Assembly: GCF_047511655.1 (NCBI RefSeq)
Contig: NC_133400.1
Location: 4,501,001-4,565,000, forward strand
Length of the DNA: 64,000 nt
Source of the DNA: Castor canadensis
Lineage: Eukaryota > Chordata > Mammalia > Rodentia > Castoridae
Reading direction: 5' to 3'
This document shows positions 34,750 to 46,129 of this stretch, one piece after another. Every line of letters begins with the position of its first letter. Position 1 is the stretch's first letter. The position numbers were made by a program, and so were the translations under genes. The notes under the pieces are model-generated. The model was not told the origin of the DNA. It made no database searches and saw only the letters and a list, made by a program, of their open reading frames with translations.

Positions 34750-34822
34750 AAATATGGGACTGGGGTTTGAACTCAGAGCTTCACGCTTGCAAAGCAGGCA
34801 TTCTACCACATCTCCACAGAAT
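34750..34822 (-). repeat. dID unit, antisense
   Basis: 'gggactggggtttgaactca' followed by gagcttcacgcttgcaaagc. A stand-alone ID-like unit. Confidence 0.7.
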
Positions 34823-34828
34823 TCTCTT

Positions 34829-35105
34829 TTTTTGGTGGTATTAGAGCTTGAACTCAGGGCCTCACACTTAGGCCACACCCCCAGCCCCTTTTACTTTAGT
34901 TTATTTTTCAGATAAGGTCTCAGGCTTTTGCCTGGGGTCAGCTTGAGACTATGATCCCCCTACCTCTGCCTCCTGTGTAGCTGAGATTACAGACATGCAC
35001 CACCATGCCCAACTTTTTCAGAGGGGACATTCCTAACTTTTTTGCATGAGCTGGCCTCAAACTTCAACCCTCTCACCTCCCGCTCCTGCACTCATAATTA
35101 CATTC
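34829..35105 (-). repeat. Three-part SINE (B1-B1-dID), antisense
   Basis: dID unit ('ttagagcttgaactcagggc'), then a B1 unit ending at 'gcaccaccatgcccaac', then a second, worn B1 unit up to cataattaca. Confidence 0.7.
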
Positions 35106-35159
35106 CCTCCCCCCACTTTTTTTTTTTAAAGTAAGTTGATTCTACTGTTTTTTTTGTTT

Positions 35160-35332
35160 CTTATTTTTGGGGGTGTTGAACTCAGAGCTTCAATTGTAAA
35201 GCAGGTACTCCACTATTTGACCCATACCAGTTGGTCTCTCTCTCTCTCTTTTTGGTGGTACTGGGGTTTGAACTCAGGGCCTCACACTAGTTAGGCACTC
35301 TACCACTTGAGTCACTCAACCAGCCCATAATT
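35160..35332 (-). repeat. Two dID units with a TC microsatellite, antisense
   Basis: First unit at 35165-35235. A tctctctctc run at 35236-35249 lies where the tail of the second unit (35250-35332, 'ggtactggggtttgaactca') should be. Confidence 0.7.
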
Positions 35333-35989
35333 GCCCTTTTTAATAGCTATGTAACATTAAATTGAATTGATGTGCCATAATCTTAATCACTCAATGTCTG
35401 GATACTTATATGATTTCTATTTTTTCCTTTTTATAGCTATGCGAGCATGTGTCCATCCCATACTGTGGGAAATACTTTTGTGCAGATTGATTTTCTTCTT
35501 TACTTGAATTGCTCAAATTACTTAAAAAAGACCAAGTAGGGTAAAATTTCCCTGAAATGTCAAACCCACTGAGAACTTGACTGTCTCCTTATTCTTTCTC
35601 TTTCAGCTCTCCTCCTGCCCAGCCCAGAGCTCCCCAGCAGGCTATGTGTTTTGCCCTCTTGCTTTGCGTTCCTCTTCCCAGCCAGGCCGGGGAAGGGGAG
35701 GCTGAGCAGAGGCAGGTGAACGGAAATGGGGATGAAGCGGTTCCTTGGTGCCCTTCAGTGAGCAGAATGGAGGGCCCACAAATACGGCTGTGCCTTTTTC
35801 TCTAGATCCTGCAACTATGTTAGGTGACTTGGCAAAGGGGAACTAATTAAGGTTGCATCAGTGACCTGGGGGCGGGGATATTGTCTCGTACTTCTAGGTG
35901 TGAGAAGGAAATGGAAAAGTCAGATAGGAGAGGTTTGCAGAGGCCAAGCAAGGGGCCTCCAGACAAGGCTCGAGGGCGGCCTCTGGAGG
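35333..35989. other. Intergenic, nothing recognised
   Basis: AT-rich at first, GC-rich from 35590. The GC-rich part is not CpG-dense enough to call a promoter. Confidence 0.45.
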
Positions 35990-36185
35990 TCAGAGAAGGT
36001 AGTGCGGCAGAGTCTCCTCTCCAGCATCCCAAGAGGATAACAGCCAAGTCAATGTCTTGATTTTAGCCCAGGAGAGCAGGATGGGACTTCTGACCTCCAG
36101 AACTGTAAGCGGCTATAGATGTGTGTTGTTTTAAACCACAAATTTGGAGTCATTTTTCACAACAATCCGAGGAAATGAATGCACC
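35990..36185 (+). repeat. MLT1-like LTR 3' part
   Basis: 'cttgattttagcccaggaga' then 'gacttctgacctccagaact' and gttgttttaaaccacaaattt is the MLT1 3' order. Confidence 0.7.
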
Positions 36186-36289
36186 TTCCACAGTTGGCTT
36201 CATTTGCTCCAAGAAAAAATGCAATGGGGAAAACGATGTTGAACTCTGACCTCTGTTGCCAGCAGGTAGTCCTAGCGCTTGCTGTTGCT

Positions 36290-36505
36290 CTTCACAGGTG
36301 CCAGATTGTCCCAAGTGTTTCACGTAAACTCATCTGTTTAACTCTCACACTGCATGAGGCCAGTACTGTTTTAATCTGCTTTCTTTTCTTTTCTTCTTCT
36401 TCTTTTTTTTTTTTTTAAACAAACCAATCACTATGACACAGAGAGGTTGAGCTAGTTGTCCAAGGTGGTTTAGGCAAACTGGCTGTAGAGCTGATGCAAC
36501 ACGCT
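36290..36505 (+). repeat. MIR SINE with internal T-run
   Basis: MIR order from aactctcacactgcatgagg to 'acacagagaggttgagctag', split by a pyrimidine/T-run at 36380-36417. Confidence 0.6.
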
Positions 36506-36599
36506 ACTTGCTTTGTGGTTACTCAAAAGGTTTCTTTCTGCGGCCTTCTAGACGTGATGTTGAAAGAAGAAGCAAGCCTGAGCCATCTGCATCGAGCCC

Positions 36600-36725
36600 T
36601 TAGTGAGGGCTGAAACACTGACATGGTGGCTTATTGGCTGTGGAGTCCCTAGGAAAATTACTTAACCTCTTTGTGCTTTTGTTTCCCCATCAGAAAACAA
36701 AACTAAAATCTCTTCCAGGAAGGGC
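36600..36725 (+). repeat. MIR SINE fragment
   Basis: 'aattacttaacctctttgtg' then cttttgtttccccatcagaa is the MIR core. Confidence 0.6.
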
Positions 36726-36864
36726 TGGCATTTTAGCAACCTGGGGAAAAGTATGAGAAGGCAGGATATTAATGTATTTCTACTTCTTGTCTGGCTCCAT
36801 GGTATAGGCTGGAAAAACAAAGGTCAAGGGAGAGAGGCTAAGTCTTACTGCCTTTCTGTGTTCA

Positions 36865-36985
36865 ACGCCAGGCCCACGGGAAGTGACGTCACCACTAGTC
36901 TCCATTTCCTCATCTGAACAGCAGTGTGATGGTAACAGTGTTCCCTCATAGGGCCATTGTGGAAACTAACTAGGATATCACATGT
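36865..36985 (+). repeat. MIR SINE fragment
   Basis: 'tctccatttcctcatctgaa' then ccctcatagggccattgtgg is the MIR 3' half. Confidence 0.55.
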
Positions 36986-37305
36986 CCTATAGTTTGGATC
37001 TGGAATGTTCCCCAGAGGCTCATGTGTTAAAGACATGGTCTCCAGCCTGGGGTGGAACCGTTTGGAGGTGGGGCCTCGTTGGGGGAGGTTAGGTCATTAT
37101 GGGGCTGGCCCTGAAGGGGATATTGGGATCTGGCTCCTTCCTCTCTCTTTCTCTCTGCTTCCTGGCCAACATGAGGTGAGCAGACTACTTCTGCTATATG
37201 CTTCTGTCACAATACTCTCCCTGACCATAGCCTAAAGTGACAGGGCCAGTTGACCACAGACTGAATCCTCTGAAAATGTGAGCCAAAATAAGCCTTTCAT
37301 GCCCA
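36986..37305 (+). repeat. MaLR-type LTR (MST/ORR1-like)
   Basis: 'tagtttggatctggaatgtt' through 'accgtttggaggtggggcct' to 'gtgagccaaaataagccttt', a near full-length LTR in sense. Confidence 0.75.
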
Positions 37306-37751
37306 AAAGGAATCTAGACAGGAACCAATCCTGTGACACCTGGATATAAATGAGCAGAGGTCTAAATATTTTCTAATTAAATTGCGATGCAAATCCATTC
37401 TAAGATACCCTCCAAATATTTGCCGATCAGAGAAAAAGGCAATTCTGAGGTCTAGGATTAAAATTATGGGACTCAAAATTATGTGATCTCTAATGTCAAT
37501 CAAGCAGAAATGACTGTTGTGAGGTATCAGCTCCTGGCCGGGGTCCACACAAAGATAAAGAAGTACACAACTGATGGTGAAGAAAGGGAAGTCATCCTGC
37601 ATCTCCTTGGCCCATCTGGAATCCTGACACCGACTACGATGCTGATTTTAAGCTGGCAAGACCTGGGTGTGAATCCTGTGATTCCCCGTGTGAATGTGGC
37701 TTAGTTTGTAAAACCGTTGTCGGAATCACTGGAGCTGATTTTTGGGTTTTT
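37306..37751. other. Intergenic, nothing recognised
   Basis: Mixed sequence with no gene or repeat that I can name. Confidence 0.4.
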
Positions 37752-37828
37752 TTTGGTGGTTCAGAGTTTGAACTCAGGGCTTCATGCTTGCTAGGCGCTC
37801 TATTACTTGAGCCACTCCGCCAGCCCGT
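37752..37828 (-). repeat. dID unit, antisense
   Basis: 'ttcagagtttgaactcaggg' to 'gagccactccgccagcccg'. Confidence 0.75.
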
Positions 37829-38059
37829 GGAGCTGAGTATATACAACCCTTCTGAGGCAGCAGCTCCCTCCTAGGTATGTGCCAAACACAAGTGCAAACG
37901 TGTGTGCACCAAAACACATGTGCTAGCATGTTCATGGTGGCCCAGGCTTTGAAAGCCCAGTTCTGGGTGCCATCCTGTGACATGTGAGTGACCACAAAAT
38001 CAACATCTTAGAACATACAGTTTTGCCTGCATTGATTCCATGAGTCAGGAGTTTGGCAT

Positions 38060-38400
38060 GGCTTTGACGTTGGAAGCCCACAAAGCTGCAATCCAGGCAT
38101 GTCTGTCCATTTGGGCTGCTCCACAAACTGCACACTACATGGCACACAGACAACCGAATGTACTGCTCAAAGTTCTGGAGGCTGGATGTCCAAGGTCAAG
38201 TTCAGTTCATTTGGAGTCTGGTGAGGGTCTGCTTTCCGGTCCACAGCTGTATGCTCACCTGGTGGAAGGATAAGGGATCTCCCCTAGGTTCTCTTCTAAG
38301 GACACTGATTCCTCTCCTAGGGGCTCCACTCTCAAGGACTAGTCACCTACCCATGGTTCCACCTCATCCCGCCATTGCCTTGGGGGTGAGGATTTGGAAA
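38060..38400 (-). repeat. MaLR-type LTR, antisense, diverged
   Basis: 'tgctcaaagttctggaggct', 'ttctaaggacactgattcct' and 'ctaggggctccactctcaag' follow the reverse complement of MLT1/MST LTRs. Confidence 0.55.
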
Positions 38401-39419
38401 TACGAATCTGAGAGTCACATAAACATTTATAGAATGGTGTCTGCCAGGCCACGGTCTCATTTCAAGGAGAGGTGGGTCCTTTTCCAAGCTCACACTGTTG
38501 CTGGCAGAATTCAGTTCTTTGTGGCTGGAAAACCAAAGCCCTCAGTTTGTCACTGGAGGTCAGCCAGAGAGCATGCCTTGCTCTCTGTGCTGTCCCAGGC
38601 GCCTGGCACATGGTGTCTGTTGGGTGATGGCAGCAGTACCCTCTCACATCTCCCAGGTCACTATGCTGTGGGGGAGGGACCAGGTTTGGAAGCTGGTGCG
38701 TGGCTCCGTCCAATCACTGACGGCCAGAGGAGTTAAGAGGCAGCTTCTCCTGGAGGCAGTGGGAGGGGCAGGAGTGGCCAGGACTCGATTCTGCAGCCTT
38801 AAAGCTTATGCCCATTTCAGAAGCCTTTCAGGTTGGGTTTCTTTACTGAAACCAACACTGTTCCCAGCAGACAGCAACAGATGGCTGAATCCCAGGCCAT
38901 TCGCACAGCTGCAGGCAATAGGATTTGTTCCTTTGCACTCTTCTGGTGCCTGGCTTTGGAGATGGAAGAGAAGCATTTTCACCAGGGCGCAGGGACATTT
39001 TTCTGTGATTTCTGGCAGGTGGTGGCGAGGAGAAACAGCTCAGCCCTCCAGCTGAAAGTTTACTTCATCTTAGGCTGTTCTAGAACAGAATGAGAACAAG
39101 CAGGAGTGAAAACCAAAGCACGAAAGCTGACGCCAGCAGTTGTTCTTTTCCTGATCACCTGTGGATTGTTCAAGGGCCAACCACAGGGCTCCCCAAACAG
39201 AAGCATTGGTTCAGTCCCAGAAATGGAGGTGTCCAGCCACTAGAGGGATCTTTCTGGAATTCTGCACCTCTCTCCTGCTCAAAGTTTGTCAGCAGTGGCT
39301 CCAGGCTACATTGAGCTCCTGGCAACTGACTTATATCCCAAATAACTTGCTATTGTCAAAAGCAAAAATGTGGCTGTTTGCAGGTGTCTTAAATGGCTTT
39401 TAAAAAGTGTCTCTTACAG
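38401..39419. other. Intergenic, no gene recognised
   Basis: A minus-strand frame and a plus-strand 185-codon frame overlap here, but neither resembles a known protein. Largely single-copy. Confidence 0.45.
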
Positions 39420-39940
39420 CACAAACTAAAGAGTCAAGATGCCCTTCAACAGAATGATGACTAAATAAAGTGTGAGGTATTCACACAATGGAATACTACT
39501 CAGTCATTAAAAGGACATTTACGGATACACACAGCAACACGAATGAATCCCAACAACCTGACGACCAGCAGATGCCATGACTATATACCCCATGTTCCAC
39601 TGATGTCTCACAGGCTGCAGGAAAACTAATCTGGGGTAATAAAAGTCAGAATCGGCCAGTGTCATGATATACACCTCTAATCCCAGCGCTGGGGAGGTGG
39701 AGACAGGAGGATGGCAAGTTTGAGGCCAGCGTGGAATGCACAGTAAGACTCCCTAGCCACAAAAGAAAGAAAAAATAAGTTCATGGTAGGCTGTGTATTT
39801 AACAGGAAGGGAGCCTTCTGGGGTGTTGGGGAGCTCTCCATTTTTAGCTGAGTGGTTCCACAGATGTGTATCTATATAAAAAAAACCCCTAAACTTGTAC
39901 ACTTAAGATGTGTTGCACTAATGACCCATAAAGAGAACAG
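39420..39940 (+). repeat. Old L1 3' end, split by a B1
   Basis: 'tggaatactactcagtcatt' upstream and 'acttgtacacttaagatgtg' downstream are the usual order of L1M 3' ends. A B1 interrupts at about 39652-39772. Confidence 0.65.
39652..39772 (+). repeat. B1 SINE monomer inside L1
   Basis: 'ctctaatcccagcgctgggg' and 'ggcaagtttgaggccagcgt', ending in an A-rich tail. Confidence 0.8.
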
Positions 39941-41019
39941 GTTTGAAGTTACCCACCTGCTAGCAATCACATCATTCTCACTGCTGGACCAAAAAGCTGG
40001 GGGATGAGAAGGAAGAGGGAAGCTAGAGTTAGTGTGCTCAGAACAGCACGAAGTGGGGTCCCCACTGTGACTGTACTGAGCTGGAGAACACCGTCCACCC
40101 CTGAGAGCCGGGACTGCTGCTCTGGAGAAAAGCAGGGTTCTTCCCTAAGCCCTTTGTCATCTGGTCCCAACCTCCCCACCCCAGGGTCACATTTGTGGGG
40201 TGCAACCAGGGTGTCTCGCTCCTTTACAACCGAGGACCACATGGCGTGACATTGTACTTTGTAAGTGGCGGTCCCGGGATTTGGTGATGGAACAGCCTGG
40301 GTTTCCCTGGACCTGGCATACTCTGTGTTAGCTGAATCGAAAGCGATCACCCTTTCTTTAAGGGGATCGTTGTCCTCCAGTTCTGCCGATGGCTTTTCTG
40401 GTGAACCAGGCGCTGTGTGGGTAGAATGCCTTCACCCTGTTAACACCGAGCCCATGCTGTCACCAAGGGTGGGAGCAGCTCAGGGAGGTAGTGCCACCGA
40501 GATGGCTGCTTAGCCCAGGCTGCCCAGGCAGAGGGACGAATGGCTGGGGGTGGACTCTCTTAAGGACCAGCGTTTGCTCATGTTCTGTGCCGTTTCCAGA
40601 ATCCCTAGTGGGAAGCGTCTTTTGCGTGTAGCAAGGGGACGCTCCCTGCCCCAACCCTCCTTGGGCACCAGAGGCTTAGTCTCTTGTCCCCTCCTCTTCT
40701 GACATTAGTCATTTTGACCCAGTGTCTCTCCAAGCCTGGCCACCGTGGCCTCCAAACCCTGGGCCTGGTGGTCCCAGACCTGTTCACTTAAGCCCAGTTC
40801 ATATCTGGTGACTTCTGGGTGGGGGCACTCCTGGAAATTGGCACCTTTGGGGTATCCATGGGGAGTGGTTCTTCCTGGTGGCACCGAGGAGCACAAGGCC
40901 TTGCACTCAGATGCTGGAGGTGAAGACATTTTCTTCCTCTGCTTTCGGGAAACTTCTGGCCACCCAGAGAGGAGGAGGGGTGTGTGTGTGAGTGTGTGAG
41001 CATGGACCAACACTGGAGT
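39941..41019. other. Intergenic, no gene recognised
   Basis: GC-rich single-copy sequence. Long overlapping frames on both strands reflect composition. A TG run occurs at about 40980-41000. Confidence 0.45.
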
Positions 41020-41215
41020 TGAGGACGCAGTTCTAATCCTGGGGCTGCTAAGTGAGTGACTCGGGTCAGCTGTGTAACCTCGGTTATCCTGTCTGCTGAA
41101 AATCAGACTTCCTTCCTGGGGCTGGCGTGAACTCATGTGAGTGAGGACCCATGGGAGAGAAGGCACAGTGGCTGGCACGGTGAGGGCTCCATCTCCTATG
41201 TAATTATTATTCATG
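41020..41215 (+). repeat. MIR SINE
   Basis: 'gggtcagctgtgtaacctcg' through 'ggcacagtggctggcacggt' in MIR order. Confidence 0.55.
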
Positions 41216-41319
41216 CCAAGATTATTCTTGTTTCTGGAGGATGAGTCAGAAGATGCGTGGACTCTACTCTGACTGCTGCTACCGCTCTCAATTGAGTATC
41301 GGTCTCCCAAAGATGTCCA

Positions 41320-41780
41320 CATTGTCACCTTGCAATAAAGATGTCCACGTAATGTGAGGCTGTTGCCTCACACAGCAGAAGGGACTTTGTAGATGTGACT
41401 GAGGACCTTGGGAGGAGATTATTTTGGGTCATCTGGAGTTGGGGAGGAGAGTGACACAAGGTCCACCTAGGGGAAGGCAGGGGTCGGAGGAGGAGACATG
41501 TGGGTGACTGAAGCAGAGATGGAAGTGGGTGCCACTGCCAGCTCTGAAGATGGAGGAAGGGGTCAGGAGCCAGGGAATGCAGGCAGCCCCTATAGCTGGG
41601 AAAGGTGAGGACTGGACTCTCATGGGAGCCTTCAGAAGGAATATGACCTTGATCATAGCTCAGTGAGACCAATTTTGAACTTCTGACCTCCAGAACTGTG
41701 TAAGAATGAATTTCTGTTGTTTTAAACCACTAAGTAGCTGTCAATTTTTTAATACCAAGAATAAGAAATGAATACAATTG
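41320..41780 (+). repeat. MLT1-type MaLR LTR, near complete
   Basis: 'aagatgtccacattgtcacc', 'agaagggactttgtagatgt', 'agctctgaagatggaggaag', 'gacctccagaactgtgtaag' and 'ttgttttaaaccactaagta' occur in the canonical order. Confidence 0.8.
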
Positions 41781-41964
41781 TAATAATTATTATTTTGTTA
41801 TTATTTTCAGTGTCTTTTCCTTCCCTTTCATCTGTCTGCCTTCAAGAAGATAGACTTCTGTGAAATCTCAGAGGGAGAACTTGGGCACCCAGGCTCCATT
41901 CCTCCACTGCCTCCCTCCTCCATTACTGCCTTGCTTCTCTTCATTTAGAGTTCAGGGAAGTTCA

Positions 41965-42490
41965 GTTGGGCACTGTGGTTCATGGCTGTAATCCCAGCTA
42001 CTCCAGATTCAGAGATGGGGAGGATTGCAGCTCCAGGCTAGTTAGTGAGATACTGGGAACCGGTGGCTCACGCCTATAATCCTAGCTACTCAAGAGGCAG
42101 AGATCAGGAGGATGGCAGTTCAAAGCCAGCCTGGGCAAATAGTTCAAGAGACCCTATCTTGAAAAATCCCCTCACAAAAAAGAGGGCTGGTGAAGTGGCT
42201 CAAGGTGTAGTCCCTGAGGTCAAGCCTCAGTTCTGAAAAAAAAAAATTAGTGAGACACCATCTTGACCAACAAGCCAGGTGTGGTGGTACATTCCTGCCA
42301 TCCCAACTATGCAGGAGGATGTAGGTAGGAGGATCAGTCCAGTCCAGGCTGGCCCCAGGCCAAAAAAAAAAAAAGTGAAACCCTATCTGAAAAATAACTG
42401 AAGAAAAAAGGCCAGAATTGTGGCAAAAGTGATAGAGTGTTTTCCTAGCAAGGGCAAGGCCCTGAGCTCAAACTCCAGTCCTACTAAAAA
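41965..42490 (+). repeat. Three-part SINE (B1-B1-dID), split by a younger SINE
   Basis: Unit A is at 41965-42050, resumes at 42245, and is followed by unit B (42277-42405, with internal A-run) and a dID unit (42408-42480). The inner B1-dID occupies 42051-42245. Confidence 0.8.
42051..42245 (+). repeat. B1-dID SINE nested in an older SINE
   Basis: Near full length ('aaccggtggctcacgcctat' to the poly(A) at 42236-42246). It is flanked by ttagtgaga on both sides, consistent with a target-site duplication in the host SINE. Confidence 0.85.
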
Positions 42491-43397
42491 AATTTTTTTG
42501 GGGGGGCGCATCTACAATTGTAACCAACTCTCTGCAACAGGCAGTGGTGGGTTTACCTCAAGGGGGCTTTAACGTGTCGATCTGGTCCCCACTCCAGACT
42601 TACTGTAAATCTTAGGAGACGGCCCTGGGGTCAAAACAGCATCTTGGAAAACTATTCCACATACAAGAATTTAGGAGCTCTTGGTTTAGATGCCAAATGC
42701 ATCCTGTGTTCAATTTTCACTTGTCCCCAATAAAAATTTGTGGCAAAATCCACAAGTTCCAGCAGAGGGAGCTATTGCCGCACCAAAGGAAAAATGTTAG
42801 CAGGAAAGTGAGGGCTGACCAGCCCTGGGATCCAGAGCAAGAAGAGGAAGAGGCTGTCCAGGGGAAGGTGTCCCAGGGAGAGGGGCTCCCGCCCCTACTC
42901 CTTGCACATCTCAGATGAGAAGCAAGGCACCGTGTAGAATAAACAGCTGGTTGTGTTCACAACTAGGCAGCACAGTGCAAACGACTGGGGTCCTTCACTC
43001 CCAGGGGCATGGGAGAATTATTTTGACACCTCTTGCCCTGTCCAGGGTGTTTGTCGTTCTGTGTTGGTCCATGTCCATGGTTGTGGCTGGCACTCTACTG
43101 AGGAAGCCATGATGAAGCTGTGTTTTCTATCCCCAGTGGAAATGAGAAACCGTTGCAAGGTGGTGTCCATTCTTGGACTCCATTTGCTTCATGCCTCTGC
43201 GTCTTTGCAGACAAGGCTTGTCCAGGATGCAGGATTGAAAAGATGGAGGTTTTAGCTTGAAGAGAGGCAGAAACTGTCATTCTTCTGCAGTCAACCTGGA
43301 TATTACAGCTGCCCACTCTGAGCCATGCTGCAAAGTCTGCTCAGTGCCTCTGTTTCAGAGCGTGTAACTCAGGACCAGAGGACTTCAGAAAGTGGGA
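42491..43397. other. Intergenic, nothing recognised
   Basis: Mixed sequence without a recognisable gene. Confidence 0.4.
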
Positions 43398-43830
43398 GTG
43401 TTAGTCAGCTCTCTGTCACTGTGACAAAATGCCTGAGGTAAAGAGGAGGAGAGGTTTATTTTTGCCCACAGCTTTGGAGGGTTCAGTCCATGGCCAGCTG
43501 GCTCTACTGCTTTTGTCTGAGGTAAGCAGAAAATCATGGCCGTGGGTGTGTGTGGCCGAGGCACGTGCTTACCTCATGGTAGAGAGAGAGTGGAGCACAA
43601 AAGAGCAAGAGCAAGAGAGCAAGAGCACCCCCCCAGCACCGTGTGAAGTGGCTGAGAACAAGATATACCTCCAGGACATCCCTCCATTGACCAGCTTCTT
43701 CCATCTAGGTCAGCTTCTTTCCAATAATGCCATCAAATTTTGAATCCATCAGTGGATTAATAATTGGATGAAGTTGGAACCCTTGTGATCCAATCACTTC
43801 TTAAAAGCCTAGCCACTGCCAACCAAGCCT
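43398..43830 (-). repeat. Rodent MaLR (MT/ORR1-like) LTR, antisense
   Basis: 'gttagtcagctctctgtcac' then 'atgcctgaggtaaagaggag', and at the far end 'aataatgccatcaaattttg' and 'tgatccaatcacttcttaaa', is the reverse complement of rodent MaLR LTRs. Confidence 0.75.
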
Positions 43831-44144
43831 TTGGGGAATATTTCAGATTCCTACCTAACACTGAGTGGAAAGTGGTCTTGCTGGCTCAGTTGAAAGCAAA
43901 AGAACCATCTTCTTCCACATACATAAACAAGGGGAAGTTTGTCACTTCTAGTTGAAAGGATGGAATTGTGCCAAATGAAATACCACATTGAGGTCCAGCC
44001 ACCCCTCATGGCATATCCTGGGCAGAGAGTCGTGGGGACTGACCTGCTGGGTTGGTTGAGTTGATACACCCACCCCACCCCTGGTCACCACAGGGTCCAC
44101 TTTCTTTCTTGGGTCAGTTTTGTGATTTCTGCCCAAGGTCTTTG

Positions 44145-44565
44145 TCGCAAGCAGTATAGTGGTCCCCTGATGATGTCCCCAGCCTGTGAATATGGTACTT
44201 TACAAGGAAAAGGGGATGTACTGCTGTGATTTTTAGGGATCTTGAGATGGGAAAATATCCTGGCTGATCAAGGTGGGTATGAGGTAACCACAGGAGTCCT
44301 CGTAATGGGGAGGCAGGCATCAGAGGCAGAGAAGGAGATGTCACCTTGGAACAGAAGTTGGGTAATGCAGAAAAGTGGGTGGTGTCAAGCTGGAAAAGCA
44401 AACAAGTGATCCTGTCCTGGAGTCTCTGTCCACAGCCCGGCTCACCCCTGGACTAGTCCTGTGAGACTTGGAATTTTGACCTCCAGAGCTATAAAAGAAC
44501 TGTGTCATTTTAATCCACAAAGGTTCTGGTAACTTGTTACAGCAGCAATAGAAATGGATACAGTC
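44145..44565 (+). repeat. MLT1-type MaLR LTR
   Basis: 'gtgaatatggtactttacaa', 'agggatcttgagatgggaaa' and 'ttgacctccagagctataaa' are in MLT1 order, and the end reads ttgttacagcagcaatagaa. Confidence 0.75.
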
Positions 44566-45109
44566 TCCAAACATGGTTGCACCACAGCCATCAGTAAACA
44601 CTGATACATTGAAATGTGGTTTTTTGGGAGGTGGGGGAAAGTGACATAATAATGAAAACATCCCCCAATTTCTCTCTTCATGGCAAGAATTTCTTTTAGG
44701 ATAATTGACGATTTTCTCATTTTAAAAGTAGAATGTTTGTGGAACAGGTTGATTTGTTGATTCTTTTGAAATCGTCTGCAGGGCTCTACCTATTACTCAG
44801 AGCTATCATCACAGCATACACCAGCAGATTTGAGACACTTGTCATTTTGTGTTTAAAAAAAGTGTAACTTTAAGTGTGACAACTCATAGTCTATGAGCTT
44901 TGTCACGAGGCATTCCATGCGCCTGGGTGTTTCTCAAATCTTACCAAATGCAGGATTTCTTCAGGTGAAGGCACCAATGACACCTAATAGCATTGACAAG
45001 TGGTACCCTTGAGACATCACCAACTTCTTTTTCTCACCCACCTCCTCCCTTCACCTCAGGTGGGGTTAAGCCCACTTCTCAGGTTTTATTATTTTTGTTG
45101 CTGTTGCTG
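44566..45109. other. Intergenic, nothing recognised
   Basis: AT-rich sequence with no gene. Confidence 0.4.
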
Positions 45110-45216
45110 TTCTTTTTTGAGATAGGGTCTCACTAAGTAGCCCAGGTTGGCCTTGAACTAGCCATCCACCTGCCAGTTGGGGGGCTGGGATTGTGAGTGC
45201 CACCATGCCCGGCTAT
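45110..45216 (-). repeat. B1 SINE monomer, antisense
   Basis: 'ttttttgagatagggtctca' through 'gtgccaccatgcccggctat'. Confidence 0.85.
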
Positions 45217-45789
45217 ACTCCTCAATTGTTGTACCCAATCTGCCATTTTTATCCATATGGGTCATTCTCATCTCTCCAGTCCCCCATGTGACTCTTCTGA
45301 TGTACTGTTTTTTTTCAAATGTGCCCTTGTAAAATAAGTCATTGTGCAATGGACCAGATGGCTTCAAGGGTGAATTTTACCAAACAGTTAAAGAATTAAT
45401 ATCAATCTTTCTTAAACTCTTCCAAAAAATAAAACTGGGAGCCCTTCCAAACTCATTTTATAAGGTCAGCATCACCCTGATAGCAAAGCCAGAGAATACC
45501 ACAAGAAAAGAAAATCCGAGGCCAATCTCTCAGAAGCACAGAGATGCTAATGTTTTCAATAAAACGCTTATGAACTGAATTCAATAGCACACTAAAAGGA
45601 TGATTCATCATGACCAAGTAGACTTTATCCCTGGGATGTAAGGATGGTTCAACATACAAAATCGATCAACATGATACAACACATTAACAGATTAAAAAAA
45701 AAATTATCTCGAAAGACTCAGAAAAAGCACTTGACAAACTTCAGTAACCATACATGATTAAAAAAAAACCCTCTCAATAAAATAGTTAT

Positions 45790-46129
45790 AGGATGGTTGA
45801 GTGTCATGGCTCACATCTGTAGTCCCAACTACTTAGGAGGTAGAGGTCAGGATGATTGTGGTTCCAGGCCAGCCCAGGCAAAAAGTTAGCGAGACCCCCA
45901 TCTCAAACCAGTAAGCCGGGTGTGGTGGTGTGCGTCTGTGATCCCAGCTATGCAGGAAGCGTAGGTAGAATGACCATGGTCTGAGGAGGAGCCCTGGGCA
46001 GAAATGGGAGACACTACCTGAAAAGTAACTAAAGCAGAAAAAAGGCCTGGGATGTGGCTCGAGTGATGGAGAGCTTGCCTACCACACGTGAGGCCCTGAG
46101 TTCAAGCCCCAGTGCTGCCAAAAACAAAA
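45790..46129 (+). repeat. Three-part SINE (B1-B1-dID) inside L1
   Basis: Unit A 45795-45908, unit B 45915-46040, dID unit 46044-46125. It has the same internal junction ('ctgaaaagtaactaaagcag') as the copy at 41965. Confidence 0.85.
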
